A DNA stretch of 64,000 nt from Symbiodinium natans (taxonomy: Eukaryota > Sar > Dinophyceae > Suessiales > Symbiodiniaceae): contig CAJNDS010002608.1 in NCBI GenBank assembly GCA_905221605.1, positions 175,017-239,016 of the forward strand, in the 5' to 3' direction. Every line of letters starts with the position of its first letter. The stretch's first letter is position 1. The notes beneath the pieces were generated by a model. It made no database searches. It saw nothing but the letters and a program-made list of their open reading frames with translations, and was not told the origin of the DNA. Both the position numbers and the translations under genes were made by a program. Positions 1 through 14,729 of this stretch are shown here, piece after piece.

Positions 1-45
1 TCCTTTTCTGACTTTCTATGAGAAAAGTCGGCCTTCTCCAGCGCG

Positions 46-861
46 CTACAGCTCTTCTGTCCAGGTGGGCTCTATATCAACTTGCAACAGGGTGGTTCCG
101 GCCTCATTCAGCTCAGCTTGTTCATCATAGATTCCAATAAAATCATCATGGGGAAATGGCTCATTCGGAACAGGTTTCCCCAGAAACTGACAAAGTGGGC
201 GCCAGCCATCACTTAAATTGAAAATCAGCAGCCTCTCAGGCGGAATGACTTGTTTAACATGTGCCACATGAGCTTCGTACCCACTCTGGCAATTCTTCCT
301 CTCATCGTCACTCATTCCGTGGAGCCTGTCAAAACGGCAGCCCCAATATCGAACAGCGACGCACTTGTCATTCGCAAAAGTTGCCCCGAAATGGCCGGTC
401 CAGAACCCATCAAGCCAAGCTTCGAGCTCCTGTTTCTCGCGCTTCACTTTCAGGCCGCGTATCTTGTTGCGCTCGTATCTGAAGTACATTGAATTCCAGT
501 AGTGTTTCGTTGAGTTCCACCACTTCTCCATTGGTTCCAGAGGTAGCACAAATTTGGAATTGGGATACGTGTCTCTTACGAACTCGTACTCCAAAAACAA
601 GGGCTCATCCGCCGCAGCATCATAGCCCTCGAAGAGTTCTATCATGCTCTCGTTGGTCCCGTTTGCATACAAGTGACGGCAAGCCACAGGGCGGGAGGAT
701 TGCATGAAGCCAGAGTGCAGCACGTTCAAGCCAAGCTTTGTGAGGGCATCGGCGATGGACTGGGTTCCAGTTCGTGGCGGCCCCACGTCTAGTACTTCGA
801 GCCCAAAGCCTCGCACCATGATGTTGTACAGCAGGAACTTGGACAGACGCGAACCCGCCAT
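46..861 (-). CDS. Sulfotransferase-family protein, single exon
   Basis: Intact 271-residue reading frame without introns; ATG at 859-861 (minus), TAG/TAA-type stop at the low end. Residues 26-35 read VGPPRTGTQS, the P-loop-like PAPS-binding motif (consensus VGxPRTGTxS) of the Sulfotransfer_4/P-loop sulfotransferase group. Residues 79-117 follow the family order (GYDAAADEP, then a helix, then YPNSKFVL and EKWWNS), and residues 219-240 (GWRPLCQFLGKPVPNEPFPH) match the usual C-terminal WxPLCxFLGxPxPxxPFP block. It should transfer a sulfo group from PAPS to an unknown acceptor; no signal peptide is obvious. Odd: the position after the second beta strand, normally (L)TVRDP with the 3'-phosphate-binding Arg, reads PLEPM (107-111), so activity is not certain. 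A candidate spliced-leader acceptor CAG lies at 878-880, about 17 bases upstream of the ATG. Same strand as the tubulin gene next to it. Family assignment is firm, substrate unknown. Confidence 0.85.
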   Translation of the reverse strand: MAGSRLSKFLLYNIMVRGFGLEVLDVGPPRTGTQSIADALTKLGLNVLHSGFMQSSRPVACRHLYANGTNESMIELFEGYDAAADEPLFLEYEFVRDTYPNSKFVLPLEPMEKWWNSTKHYWNSMYFRYERNKIRGLKVKREKQELEAWLDGFWTGHFGATFANDKCVAVRYWGCRFDRLHGMSDDERKNCQSGYEAHVAHVKQVIPPERLLIFNLSDGWRPLCQFLGKPVPNEPFPHDDFIGIYDEQAELNEAGTTLLQVDIEPTWTEEL

Positions 862-1860
862 TTAAGCGGACAAATATCTGAATCAAACAATTTGTGTTTT
901 AGCAGCCTGTCGGCCGGCTTCTGCGGCCGACGCATTGCGCTCGAGCCAAGAGGCAGCATGATCAGATCATGTGCCCTTGCGTTCAAGGAAGTCTGCTGCA
1001 TTGGCAAGCAAGACCGCAGGAACTCCACCACAGCAACACGATGCAACAAGGCAACTTCAACCCGGATTCCTCAGGACTGACCTCGAGATCGCCCGTGTTT
1101 AGCGAGGTGGTCCTCAGTCGGGCGAGGGAGGAAGAAAAACTGTTGAAGCACACGAATCTATCTACTGTCCCTTTAAACAGCAACCCTCAACCCCAAACCC
1201 CAAAGCTCAAATGTAAAGCCCTGCTCAAACCCCACCCCTACTTGGAGGTTCATGGGCACTATCTACCCATGAACCTCCAAGCATTCTTGACACCCCTTAC
1301 TGCACTCGCAAACCCCTCAAGGCCTAGGACCTGTCGGGGGGCGCGGGCTTGGGTTGAGGACCTTCAGGCTCGAGTCCGGCTTGGGGAGTTGGTGGCTTAG
1401 GGTTTAGGGGTTAGGGGTTAGGGAAACCTGAACCCTAAATATCCAGATCCCCAGACCTCCAAAGGGGGGTTAATTCTGGGAGAAGGTCTGAGAGGACAAT
1501 CCGTCCAAGGATCCAGGCCGAGGTTTGCCCAGCCTTAGGAATCCCTTGTGGGGCTAAAACCTCCCAACCGATCTAGATGGCCTTCTGCGGGCTTGAGTGG
1601 AGGGTTTGCCTAAACTAAGCCAACTAAACTTTAAATCCGGAACCCCAAACCCCGCTCTGCACCCTAAACCCTGCTCCAGACCTTTGTGCACTGCAGATGT
1701 TGAAGCGCCCGGATCTTGCAGCAGGCAGCTCATCTCATGCAAGACAAGACGGGCATGTGCTGGAAACAAGCGCAGATTACGGGCCTCCGAGATTTCCAAG
1801 GAGTCCCACTGTGAATTCGACACTTCAAACACAAAGCCCCGAGCCCCGAGCTTAGCAGGC
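862..1860. other. Spacer between sulfotransferase and tubulin genes
   Basis: About 1 kb between two minus-strand genes. From about 1190 it contains degenerate CCCTAAA (for example 1191-1202) and TTTAGGG copies (about 1398-1425), plus the hairpin listed separately. I see no convincing exon. It should contain the tubulin 3' UTR (next to 1861) and the sulfotransferase leader region (just above 861). Confidence 0.6.
1241..1281. repeat. Perfect 16-bp inverted repeat, 9-base loop
   Basis: Left arm 1241-1256 (CTTGGAGGTTCATGGG) and right arm 1266-1281 are exact reverse complements around CACTATCTA. No target-site duplication is visible. It is not followed by a T tract, and it lies in telomere-like spacer. 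Confidence 0.9.
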
Positions 1861-5165
<3,305 letters not shown>

Positions 5166-5190
5166 GGCTGCAAGGAGGGTGGAGAAGGAA
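5166..5190 (-). promoter_or_regulatory. Probable spliced-leader trans-splice acceptor of tubulin
   Basis: On the minus strand, a pyrimidine-rich run (CCTTCTCCACCCTCCTTGCAG) ends in AG two bases before the ATG at 5165. Dinoflagellate mRNAs receive a 22-base leader by trans-splicing, and a polypyrimidine-AG just upstream of the start fits that use. It could instead be a cis acceptor for an upstream non-coding exon. Confidence 0.55.
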
Positions 5191-5574
5191 CGTTCAAATC
5201 ACGTTTCGAGGGCTGAAGACGGCTTCATGTTGCCACATGCACGAGGCATGCATTGATAGAACTTATGACCCCATCCGTGCTAGCTGGTTTAGGGTTTAGG
5301 GTTAGGGTTTAGGGTTTGGACCGAACTCCCGACTGGGCTGCAAGCCCACTCACGTGCCCCGGGCTGCGCCAGGTCGCCAATCAAAGGACCTCGTTGGTGG
5401 GATTGCATGTCATAGTTCGGTTTAGTCATAACCCTCAACTCCGGAACCCTCCCTAGGCTCAAACCCTATAACCCGAAAAGTCCAAGAGCTCTAAGGCCCT
5501 AAGGTCCCAGAGCCTTAAAGGTTTCAGGGCCCAGCGCTATTGGGCTATTTCCGTGGGTTTATGTTATGTAGGAG
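5191..5574. repeat. Spacer with telomere-like heptamers
   Basis: Contains GGTTTAGGGTTTAGGGTTAGGGTTTAGGGTTT-type copies around 5286-5320 and degenerate CCCTAAA-like words to about 5515. No gene seen. Confidence 0.7.
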
Positions 5575-6130
5575 AAAATACTTGCTTCATACAACGTATA
5601 ATACATTTGTATATATATATATATATATTGTACATGTATAGTGAATCATGGACAATGTTTTTAAACAAATAAAGTCTATATATATATGTGTGTATATATA
5701 TATATAACAACTTTATGAAAATATTACTAAATACATGCAGCACATACGTATTCATGAAATATGTATACAACACGAAACACATAAATTTAGATTGTACTAT
5801 GTATAAGATGCTATCTACATATATACATATGTATGTATACAAGCGTTTATCAATTTATTTCTCGAGTAGTATATTCAATTTGACTAGGAAACCATACCAT
5901 ATACATATATATATATATATCTAACTATATGTTGCATCGTAAAGTTAAAGCGCATGAACACATATATCTATACGTACATACATAAATATATATATATATA
6001 TATTTATTTATGTATTTATTTATATACGTATGCATGTATGCATTTATTTGCTATGCAAATATACATGTATGTCTATAAGTGTATAATATGCACAATTATA
6101 TATGTGTATGCATCGTTTAACAGCATGCAT
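5575..6130. repeat. AT-rich block with TA and ATAC/GTAT microsatellites
   Basis: About 550 bases dominated by (TA)n and TACA/TATG words, in sharp contrast to the GC-richer flanks. Reading frames here are low-complexity runs of Tyr/Ile/His and are not credible genes. It could be an AT-rich satellite or an unwinding/matrix-attachment-like element; the sequence does not decide. Confidence 0.85.
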
Positions 6131-7775
6131 CATGAACGTACATCATAGGGAAGGGTTCTTCTGGGATCCTTCGAGGGTCCCTCCTGCTCCCCCTTCCACC
6201 TTTGTTCTCCAGACGCCGCAACACGTCGCTCCAAGAGGTCCGGCGATGGACTTGGGTCCGCGATCGTCTCTACCAAGGCTTGCGCGCCACCCTGAGCCCT
6301 GAACACTAAAATCCAAGGGGGCCCCAGATGGACGAGGTTTTCAGGCTAGGGTTGAGGGTTGAGGGCTTAGTGCTCAACCCTAAGCCCTAAACGATAAGCG
6401 CCCTTGCTGTTCAAAACTCTGCCTGGCTACTTTGGCGACACCTACAATGACATCGGCCGGAGCGTACTTTGCTGTGCGGGTACAAGGTATCTTAGACGAC
6501 ACGAGGCCTCGACCCTAAACTAAACCATAAGCTCTTAACCGTAGGATTTGGAAACCGGCCCGGTGACCTAGGAAACACCTATTTTTTTGGAGTTGACAGA
6601 GGTATATAAACATGCACCTAGCTGCCAAATAGAGAGCAAGGTACCACTGGAGATCTTGGCAACTATTGAGCCGTCAAACTCCAAAATCCGAACTTCAGGA
6701 CCCAGTCCCTCCGCGTGCGAGCCCATCCACGCTGAGATCAAGGCACCAGCACGATCTAGGACTCAGGGGCTCGGTGGTTGAGGGGTCGAGGGTTTAATAC
6801 CTTATGCCCGGGGGGCGGAGGTATCCGAAGCCACTTCAGCCCCAACTTTAGTGAGCCCAAGGGATCACAAATACATGTATAGTATTACTATCTATGTGTA
6901 TATATATATATACAATTACATATATATATACACATATATGTATATGCTCCCCCCCCCAAAGGACCTACCTTGTAAGCATAGTTGACTGACATTGGCAAAA
7001 GTAGGACAGAAGAGCCGGCCCAAAAAAAAATCCAAATTTGACCAGCCAAGGCCGAGGACCACGGTTCCTGCGATTTTCGAGCGGGCTCGAGCTTAGCAAC
7101 CCTGATGGGTTGAACCCCTTGGATTTGTTTCGGCGAGCTCGAAAAAAAACCGAAATCTTGACGGCTTTAGCTTGGTAGCCCTCATAGGTTGAGAACTTTA
7201 GGGTCTTTCAAGCCGGCTCGAAAAATATCGAAACCTTGACCAACCAAAATTTGGTTGATAACTGATAGACTTGATACAAGAAATGTTCCTTGTGAACGCG
7301 TTACAGTTAATCTACTGAAAGAAAATATGACAAGATATTGCGAAAAAATGCATGAAGTTCGTTCTGTTATGTTCCTTCTTAACCACTATATTTAATGCAC
7401 TTTTCTTCCTGGTGGCCCGAGTACTCCCTATCTTCATCATCTTCATGATAGTCATTCATTACATTCATTCTAGTCGGCATCCGTTATATTCACTGTGTCT
7501 GCCATGTTCGACATGCTAATGGTTTACATTGTGCCAGTTGCTTGGGGGGGCGGGGGTGCGAAATCCCAGGAGCACATATCAGAGAAAACATACATAAGTG
7601 ACATAGCTACTCATGTTGAAAGTGTTGGTTGTCAGGGGGGTGTGATTGCTCAAGATAAGATGTTCTGTAAAAAGCACAACATAGCAAAATACATGTGATT
7701 TGGCTTAACCCACCGACCTCACCAAACCAAGAAAAGCTTTCAGAAAGTAGGTCCCGTGGAGGGACGGAGGGGGGG
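6131..7775. other. Spacer, no gene recognised
   Basis: Degenerate telomere-like words (about 6345-6400), a small TA-rich patch (about 6890-6950), and loosely repeated segments around 7020-7260 with the recurring words GGCTCGAAAAA, CCGAAA, CTTGAC and AGCCCTxATxGGTTGA. From 7260 to 7700 it is AT-richer and unique. I find no exon with good borders. Confidence 0.5.
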
Positions 7776-7776
7776 T

Positions 7777-7896
7777 GCTATATATATATATGTATACATA
7801 TACATACATACATACATACATACATACATACATACATACATACATACATACATACATACATACATACATACATTTTAGACATATATATATATATAG
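7777..7896. repeat. (CATA)n microsatellite flanked by (TA)n
   Basis: About 18 uninterrupted copies of the tetranucleotide CATA at 7801-7872, flanked by TA runs at 7779-7791 and 7881-7895. Confidence 0.97.
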
Positions 7897-7959
7897 TTTG
7901 ATACCTCTACTTTGTCTTATGTGTATACGCCGCCACCACCACCCCAAGATCCACACTTA

Positions 7960-8290
7960 CACACTTTACACACTTTACACTCCTCAACCCCAGACCTTTC
8001 CACAATGACACTCTTCTACCCTACAACTTTCCGCGTCTCCACTTTTCCACGCCATACACACTGCAACCTTCCACATTTCACATGTCCATCTGGAAACGTG
8101 GAAAGCTACAGGGGGGACAGATTCAAACGTGGAAACGTCGGAGGCGGAAATGTGCGAATGTGGAAAGTTTGCAGGGTCGAAAGCTGAAACTTCAAAGTCG
8201 CAGTCTGGAAAAGCGGACCTGTGGAAATGTAGAGGCAAGTTGATGAACAAGTGGATATGTGGGAGATTGTAGGGAAGTGCAAATGTGGAA
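7960..8290. repeat. Degenerate TTTCCAC / GTGGAAA heptamer field with orientation switch
   Basis: The left half (about 7995-8092) is rich in TTTCCAC-like words; the right half (about 8093-8290) is rich in the complementary GTGGAAA. The strand switch is near 8093. The organisation resembles the telomere-like heptamer fields elsewhere in the window, but with a different heptamer. No coding frame is convincing. Confidence 0.6.
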
Positions 8291-9555
8291 GGGATCTCGA
8301 CAGGGGGCTACACTATACCGGCTGTCTTGAGAGATCGAATGAGAAACGTGAAAACAAAAAATCTAGTTTCTTCTTATTTCTATGTAACTTATTGCTAAAT
8401 GTGACCTGTAAAAATTACATATACATGTAAACATATGCATATATATATATGCATATGCAGATGCATATGCGTCTGTATATGTACATGCATGTAGAACCGA
8501 CACAACCGCTCGAAACCTAAACCCGTTGGACCGCAGTCGTGGAGTTGGACATCTTGGCTGTTGTGCCAATGGGCTCCTTCCTTCTCGCACGCGATCTTCT
8601 CTTCGCTCTTGCACCTTTTCCTGGGGGTCCTCTTCTGCTTGGGGTTTGGGACTTGGAGTGTAGGGTTTAGTGTAGGGTTTAGTTTGAAGATTTTAGAGTT
8701 TACGGTTTAGGGCTCCGGCTCCCTTGAGGTGGGATCCATGGCTTTAGTGCTCCTAGTGGCAAGACCGGGCTTGTGAAACTAGAACACGATTTCAAGGGCC
8801 AGAATTTAGGGTTTTGGGCTGAGATCAACACAAGAGCCTAAAATCATTACCAATGTTACCCCCTGAGAATACTGACAATGTGATCCCCTTAGAACACTGA
8901 CAGCTCCCATTCGAGTGTTGAAAAAACGTATATCATATTGAAGGGATGCAAGGTTCAGAGAGAGATTGACACTGACAACTTGAAGGCTTAAGCGTCTAGT
9001 GTGTAGGGCATACTGTTGAGGCCAGGAAGGAGTTCATGGGAGTGGAACGACTTTGGCTGCGTGCACCAAAACCCAACACCTAAAGCCCTGTTTGGGGAGT
9101 GAAGTGCAGGGGCTTGTTTAAATACCGAAAACTGCTGCAACGACTAAGACTGACTATGCCTTTGTAGGGAATGAGCGCATGCGGGCGAATGGCAGTACGG
9201 AGTGTGGATTTGAGTGCTTTCAGGTTCCTGCGAGTTGAAAGCACTGGCTTGAGAAGCGCTCGTTCCCTCCGTCAGGCGGCAAAGAGATCTGCCCGCAGTG
9301 AGAGCAGGCGGAACGGCCCAAGAGTTCCTCATCAAACGTCCCAAACCGCGACTCTAAAGCAGCGACTCTAAAGCAGCTTCCGCCAATCTGCCCACTGCGG
9401 AGGTATCACGCTCAGACGGCACATCTTCGTGGGAACAGCTGCCTGGTGCGCGCGGCCCTTTGATACACAGGAAGTCATGGCCACATGGCTGGAGCACAGG
9501 AGGAGGACTGGAGCATAGGAGCAAAGCATAGGACGAAGTAGGAACGGATAGCACA
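8291..9555. other. Spacer, no gene recognised
   Basis: Includes an AT-rich patch around 8400-8480 and TTTAGGG-like words around 8640-8720. The 9170-9500 part is GC-richer and could hold an exon on either strand, but no borders with consistent phase were found. Confidence 0.45.
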
Positions 9556-9669
9556 GAGCAGCAGCAGCAGGAGGAGGAGGAGGAGGAGGAGGAGGAGGAG
9601 GAGCAGGAAGGAGTAGTGTCGTCGTCGTCGTCGTCGTCGTCGTAGTAGTAGTAGTAGTAGTAGTAGCAG

Positions 9670-9708
<39 letters not shown>

Positions 9709-9721
9709 CAGCAGCAGTAGC

Positions 9722-9753
<32 letters not shown>

Positions 9754-9754
9754 C

Positions 9755-9813
<59 letters not shown>
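9556..9813. repeat. Trinucleotide block: (GAG)n, (GTC)n, (GTA)n
   Basis: GAG/AGG repeats at about 9570-9603, GTC repeats at about 9618-9642, then GTA repeats with scattered GCA units to 9812. The minus-strand reading is a poly-Tyr/Asp/Ser run of low complexity, best treated as a microsatellite. Confidence 0.95.
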
Positions 9814-11795
9814 GAGAACATGGACATTACTGCGATTGCTTAGCTCATTTGGGTAGCAGAAAAGTCATCGTAGTAGCACCGGCAGTAGTCCATCACAGGC
9901 ACAGTATTGGTTACTGTCGAGTCCGATTCTGAATCTTATTCTGCTCCTGCTACTTGTAGTAGGTACCACTAGCATCGTCACACAGAAAGTGGCAGTCCTA
10001 CGCTGTCAAGTTATCTCATACCCCCATGATACGCATGTTGATTAAGGCTTGCAGGGTTACAAGGCCAATGACTCGACCAAGCTGCACGCGGGCACAAAGG
10101 CCGCGTCTACTGGAGGCTGTAGTACGCAATGCCGAGGACGACCAGCCTGGGTCCCAACATCCTAAACGCAAAGGCCTGAAGCTTCAGATTCCCCAAGCTT
10201 ATGCTCTGACGTCCCCCAATGCCCCTCAGCCTTGAAAAGCAACCCCAAAACGAACCCTCAAAGCTGCAAAACGCGAAACCCTAAACCCTTGACACAAGCA
10301 CCTAAACCCCTCAAGACATGGAAGCTCCACGCTTTGGAGACCCTCCTAAGCTGGGTGTGCATACAGCGTTTGGTCATATGGTAGGCTCCTGTAATCACCT
10401 TTTGTTCGGGCACCCAAAAGGGGACTATAGTGAGCATAGTTTGAAGAAGCAGCCAGACAGGGCTGCAGGGCTTCAGGCCTTCAAGGTTGCGCAGCTTGGA
10501 GTTTGAACTTGTTCCGCGCTGGCTTCCATTATGGAAGAGGCCTTGCGGACTGGGGCCTAGGGCACTAGGAAGGACACATGACTCAAAATGACTTAAATAA
10601 TTGCGGTTAAACCCCCCATCCAAGGCGGCGGCAGGCAAACAGCCGTGAAGATAATGATGGGCGTGTCACCGCCTTGAGGGTGTCCCAAAAAGAAGCAGGT
10701 GGAAAACAGAAACTCGCGCAAGCTCGAAAGGAGCTAGCTTTCGTGTTTGGGGCTTGAGGCTTGGGGATTTAGGGATAAAGCCAGTCCTAGAAGGACTCAG
10801 CCTGAGCTGCAACTGAGGTTGAAACGCGTTTTAATCACCCCCTTCTTAGGGGGAGTGATGCGGCAAAGGGTGGAGTTCACTGGCTCGCTCTGGCAACGAG
10901 TGCGCAAAGCTCGTCTCCACGAGCCAGATCTGGATTCTGCTAGCACAGGTCACATGCCAAGCTACCAAACGTTTGCAAACCCAACTCACAAAGTCCTAAT
11001 CCTACCAACTCACAAAGTCCTAATCCTTAAGACCCTGAAGCCTACCACGAAGCCCCAGTGAACTTTCAAGCCCATTTGTTGGTCCCAAAGGCCGTCCAAG
11101 GTCGTGCCAATCTTGTCACCTGAGCGGAAGGGCGCAGTGGGTCAAAGCAGCGCTAACTCCAAACTTCTGAGCACCCGCCCTCTGGGCAAAAACGCGATCA
11201 ACACCAAGAATAGAGATTGGCAAAGCTCCTACAGGCCTCAAACCATAAACCCTAAAGCCTGCAACCACAAGCCCTCCTAAATCTCTCACTGCCTCTCAGC
11301 CTCAAACCCTAAAGCCTAAAACCCAAGCCCTCCTCCCAAACCTCCTGATATAGGGGCACATATCATTAAAACAATAATTTATACCCTGATGATATAAAGA
11401 CGATACAGGGAGTACTGTTGGCAACAGCTTAGGCTTCTGTACTAGGATGGCCCCTTAAAACCCTCTGAAAGCTATTCCTAAATATGACCCTCTTAAGACC
11501 AATAACAACAAGGGAAGCACCTCCAAGGGCCTACCTCTTGTGTATTAAGCAAGGGCAAACAAGGCACCCAGCTTCCGCGCGAAGCGCCGTCGCGGCGCCG
11601 CGCACTGCGGGCACTTGAAGCCCTGCTGGAGATCCTCCGAGCGCCGGATCTTGGAACTGAGGGCTTCGGGCTCAGGGTTTAGTTGAGGAGCAGGGTTTAG
11701 GGGAGATCGGGTGGAGTGCTGGGTCCCTGGGTCGGATTCAGAGCTTCAAGGAACTCAGAGGGCACGCTTCGAGCTCGAAGCTTCTGGCGGCAGTT
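9814..11795. other. Spacer, no gene recognised
   Basis: Mixed unique sequence with CCCTAAA-like words (about 10265-10290, 11240-11330) and TTTAGGG-like words (about 10750-10790, 11670-11700). Short stretches around 10340-10500 could encode protein on the minus strand, but no phase-consistent exon was established. Confidence 0.4.
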
Positions 11796-11798
11796 GCT

Positions 11799-11843
11799 GT
11801 AGAGAGAGAGAGAGAGTGGGAAAGAGAGAGAGAGAGAGAGATC
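11799..11843. repeat. (GA)n microsatellite
   Basis: Two near-perfect GA runs separated by TGGGAAA. Confidence 0.95.
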
Positions 11844-12000
11844 TTCGCAAATTAGATGAGGAAGCTGGCCGGATGTTGCACGGCGGCCTACAGAGTAATG
11901 CCGGCGTTGGATGTATTGCTAGTGTGGGCATAAAGAACCTGATTCTGCCACGGCAATTATCATCCATTCCCGCATAACTAAGACCCGCACCTCGCTCATT

Positions 12001-12345
12001 TTAAGTTATTCCTTTATGCCTTTATTCCTTTATTCCTTTATACCTTGATTCCTTTTTTCCTTTTTTCCTTTTTCCCTTTTTTTCCGTTTTTTCCTTTTTT
12101 TCCTTTTTTCCTTGTTTCCTTTTTTCCTTTTTTCATTTTTTCCTTTTTTCATTTTTTCCTTTTTTCATTTCTTCCTTTCTTCATTTTTTCATTTTTTCAT
12201 TTTTCATTGTTTTTTTCCTTTTCTCCTTTTTTCCTTTTTTCCTTTTTTCATTTTTTCCCTTTTTTCCTTTTTTCATTTTTTCCTTTTTTCCTTTTCCTTT
12301 TTTACTTTTTTACTTTTTTCCTTTATTGCTTTATTCTCCTATTGC
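12001..12345. repeat. Long polypyrimidine tract, (TTTTTTCC/TTTTTTCA)n
   Basis: About 345 bases of T-rich 7-8 base units with C or CA interruptions; almost no purines on the plus strand. Phe/Ser-rich frames across it are artefacts. Such purine/pyrimidine-biased tracts can form triplex DNA; that use is inference. Confidence 0.95.
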
Positions 12346-12486
12346 CTTGTACCCACGCCCCGTCGCAGCTCCTCGAACTTCATACCGAAGGAGCGCCTCA
12401 GCATGAATCACGCTGTGCGTGCAATAGCACTGGCAGATGTTGATGAGCTTATCAAAAACTCAAATCTGCCGGGCTTTGGATGTCGA

Positions 12487-12491
12487 GGTCG

Positions 12492-12538
<47 letters not shown>

Positions 12539-12635
12539 GAGAGAGAGAGAGAGAGACAGAGAGAGAGAAGCAGAGACAGAGAGAGAGGGAGAAAGACAGA
12601 GACAAAGACAGAGCCAGAGGCAGAGGCAGAGGCCT
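12487..12635. repeat. (GA)n and GAGACA-type purine tract
   Basis: Uninterrupted GA from about 12494, then variants (AAAGAGAG, GACAGAG, GGCAGAG). Opposite strand bias to the pyrimidine tract 150 bases upstream. Confidence 0.95.
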
Positions 12636-14729
12636 TCCTGAATCTCCAAGATGACGATATACAGTGCTCGGCTTGAGGAAGTTTGAAGGGCTGCGTGGCC
12701 GACCCCCCCTCCCCCACTCGTTCAATTTCCTTCCGAAGAGTCTTACATGTGGTGCACATCGCATTAAACCCCTAGATCCTGTTTCACGTTCAGACACATT
12801 ATTGCAGAGGCCCCGATACCGGGCTGCAGAAACAAGCCACACAGGGCTGTTGATGCCACAGAGCGGGTTGTGGATGCAGGGTTTAGGGACCCTTCAAATG
12901 ATTGGAAGATCTTCTCATGCCCAGCAGCTCGTTGTAGATGTAGCCGCAGTCTGCGCAAATCCACTCACCCTCCCAGTACTGCTTCGAGTTGCCTCAGCGC
13001 GTGAGGTGCGCAGCCTGAATTTTAGACTTGCAGGCGATCTTTCCCTTTTTTATAAGTTGTGAACACCGTCCTGAGCCCCAAAACCCTGAAGCTGTGCAAA
13101 CCCTAATCCACCCTGGCTCCCCCCCCAAAAAAAAAACAAAGAAACAGCAGACTAATGTACAACTAAACTCTACGCAAACTCATAGACCTCAGAAAACTGG
13201 TTTTTTGAGAGCTTTACCTCGACATCCCAGCCACGCGCCATCACGCGCGCCCCGCGGCCGCGCTTCGCTGCGAGGCGCCCGGCAGCAACGGCGGCCAGGG
13301 TCGCCGAGGCCACCCCGGCGCCCACGGCGCCTTTCGTGAACATGGGGTGGTCGGGTTAGGAAGCCCCCTCAAAACCCTTCAACCCTAAGCCCCAGCGGCC
13401 AAGCCTAAGCCGCTAAAGGCGGCATCTGGCGCCGCCGAAGTCACTCGAGGCACCTGCGATGGTGTACTTCGGCCCTCTCCTAGACTGTGCAGGGGTTTCA
13501 TGAGTTTAGGGTCGAGGGTTGTGTGTAGGATTTCGGGCTTTGGGTTTAACACAATGCCCTAGAACCGATACAATCGCACGCTCTGCATACTCTCAGACTG
13601 GGATGACTGTGCAGGGGTGCCGGGGGCTGGGTGTTGTTTTGGTTCACTGCAACTCCGAATACCGACCGTAGCGTCACACCGACCACCAAACCCTAAACGC
13701 TAAGCCTAAACCCCTCAACCCTGCCCTGAGCCTGACCCCGTGACCACGTAGGAACTCCTACAGTAAGAAGTTTTTCCATGCCGGAGTTGAAAGATCCATC
13801 ATCTATAGTCTATAGCTAGCTGATCTCTGTTGCTGGGATCTCCGTTACCTATGGTCTCTAATAAAAGGGCACTCCAAACCGGGGCCGCGATTTACAGAAC
13901 TGATTCCGACCCAGTGGCAGTCACTGCTGGCCGTGCGACGCCCGTGGGCGCAAGGATGGTGAAAGCCTCGCCGCTGCCCCGATTCAAGAAACAGCACTCC
14001 CTGTCAGGGTGTAGGGTTTCAGTACGGTTGATGGCACCCTAAAACCCTGAAGCCCTCAACCAGCTGAAACGACAAAAAACAGGATGTCGAACAAACACCC
14101 TATCTCACAATAACGTCCTCAAGCGAAGCTCTGGGAAAGAGCCTTTGTGCAAGTGCTGTGCTCACGTGGAGGCTCAGGATCTTAGGGCTGTTGAACAGGC
14201 TTAGGGTCGTTATAGGGTTTAGCTTGCAGCAAGGCGTCTTTCGTCGAAGCCCAACATCCCTAAGCCCCAGGCCCCAAGAGAAAGACTGCGCCCCTCCCGA
14301 AAGCTCATGTCGCGCTGCAGAGTTCATCCCTCCCCCAACCCCTTGGGGTAAGAAATCCAAAGCCACAAGCCAAGCCTCTGTGAAGGCTTGAACAGGCCAT
14401 GCCAGCCAAATAGCAAGGGCGAGCAACCATATCATAAAGCCTAGATTGCTATGGGTTCCGAGAGCTTGGGGCGATGCCTCTGCCCCGAAACCCCAAAACC
14501 CTCCAATCTAACCCTGAACCCTACCAAATTCACTCGTAGGCCCACGGCACAAGTGCTCGCCAGGAGGAGGGCGGCGGCCTTTCGAAATTTCGGATGAGAG
14601 CTGGGTGGTGGGGGCTCGTTCTTGGCAGCGTTTTGCGAAAGCCCATATACCCCCAAACATCCCTAAGCCCCGAGATCCCTGCACAACGCTCCAACGACAT
14701 GCCTCTTAAGATCGCCCCTGGGCTCCCCT
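12636..14729. other. Spacer with telomere-like words, no gene established
   Basis: CCCTAAA/TTTAGGG-like words recur at about 13090-13110, 13370-13420, 13500-13550 and 13685-13720. A GC-rich segment sits at 13230-13340. Around 13860-14040 the plus strand and around 14100-14430 the minus strand have moderately long frames without recognisable domains. Confidence 0.4.

Noticed and set aside
7801-7872. Regular short repeats that could suggest a CRISPR array
   Set aside because: Simple CATA tetranucleotide without spacers; the window is eukaryotic.
9354-9827. 157-codon minus-strand frame with poly-Tyr, poly-Asp and poly-Ser
   Set aside because: Translation of trinucleotide microsatellites; the remainder has no domain or splice context.
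12045-12654. Long Phe/Ser and Arg/Glu-rich open frames
   Set aside because: They are translations of the pyrimidine and GA tracts and have no gene-like composition.
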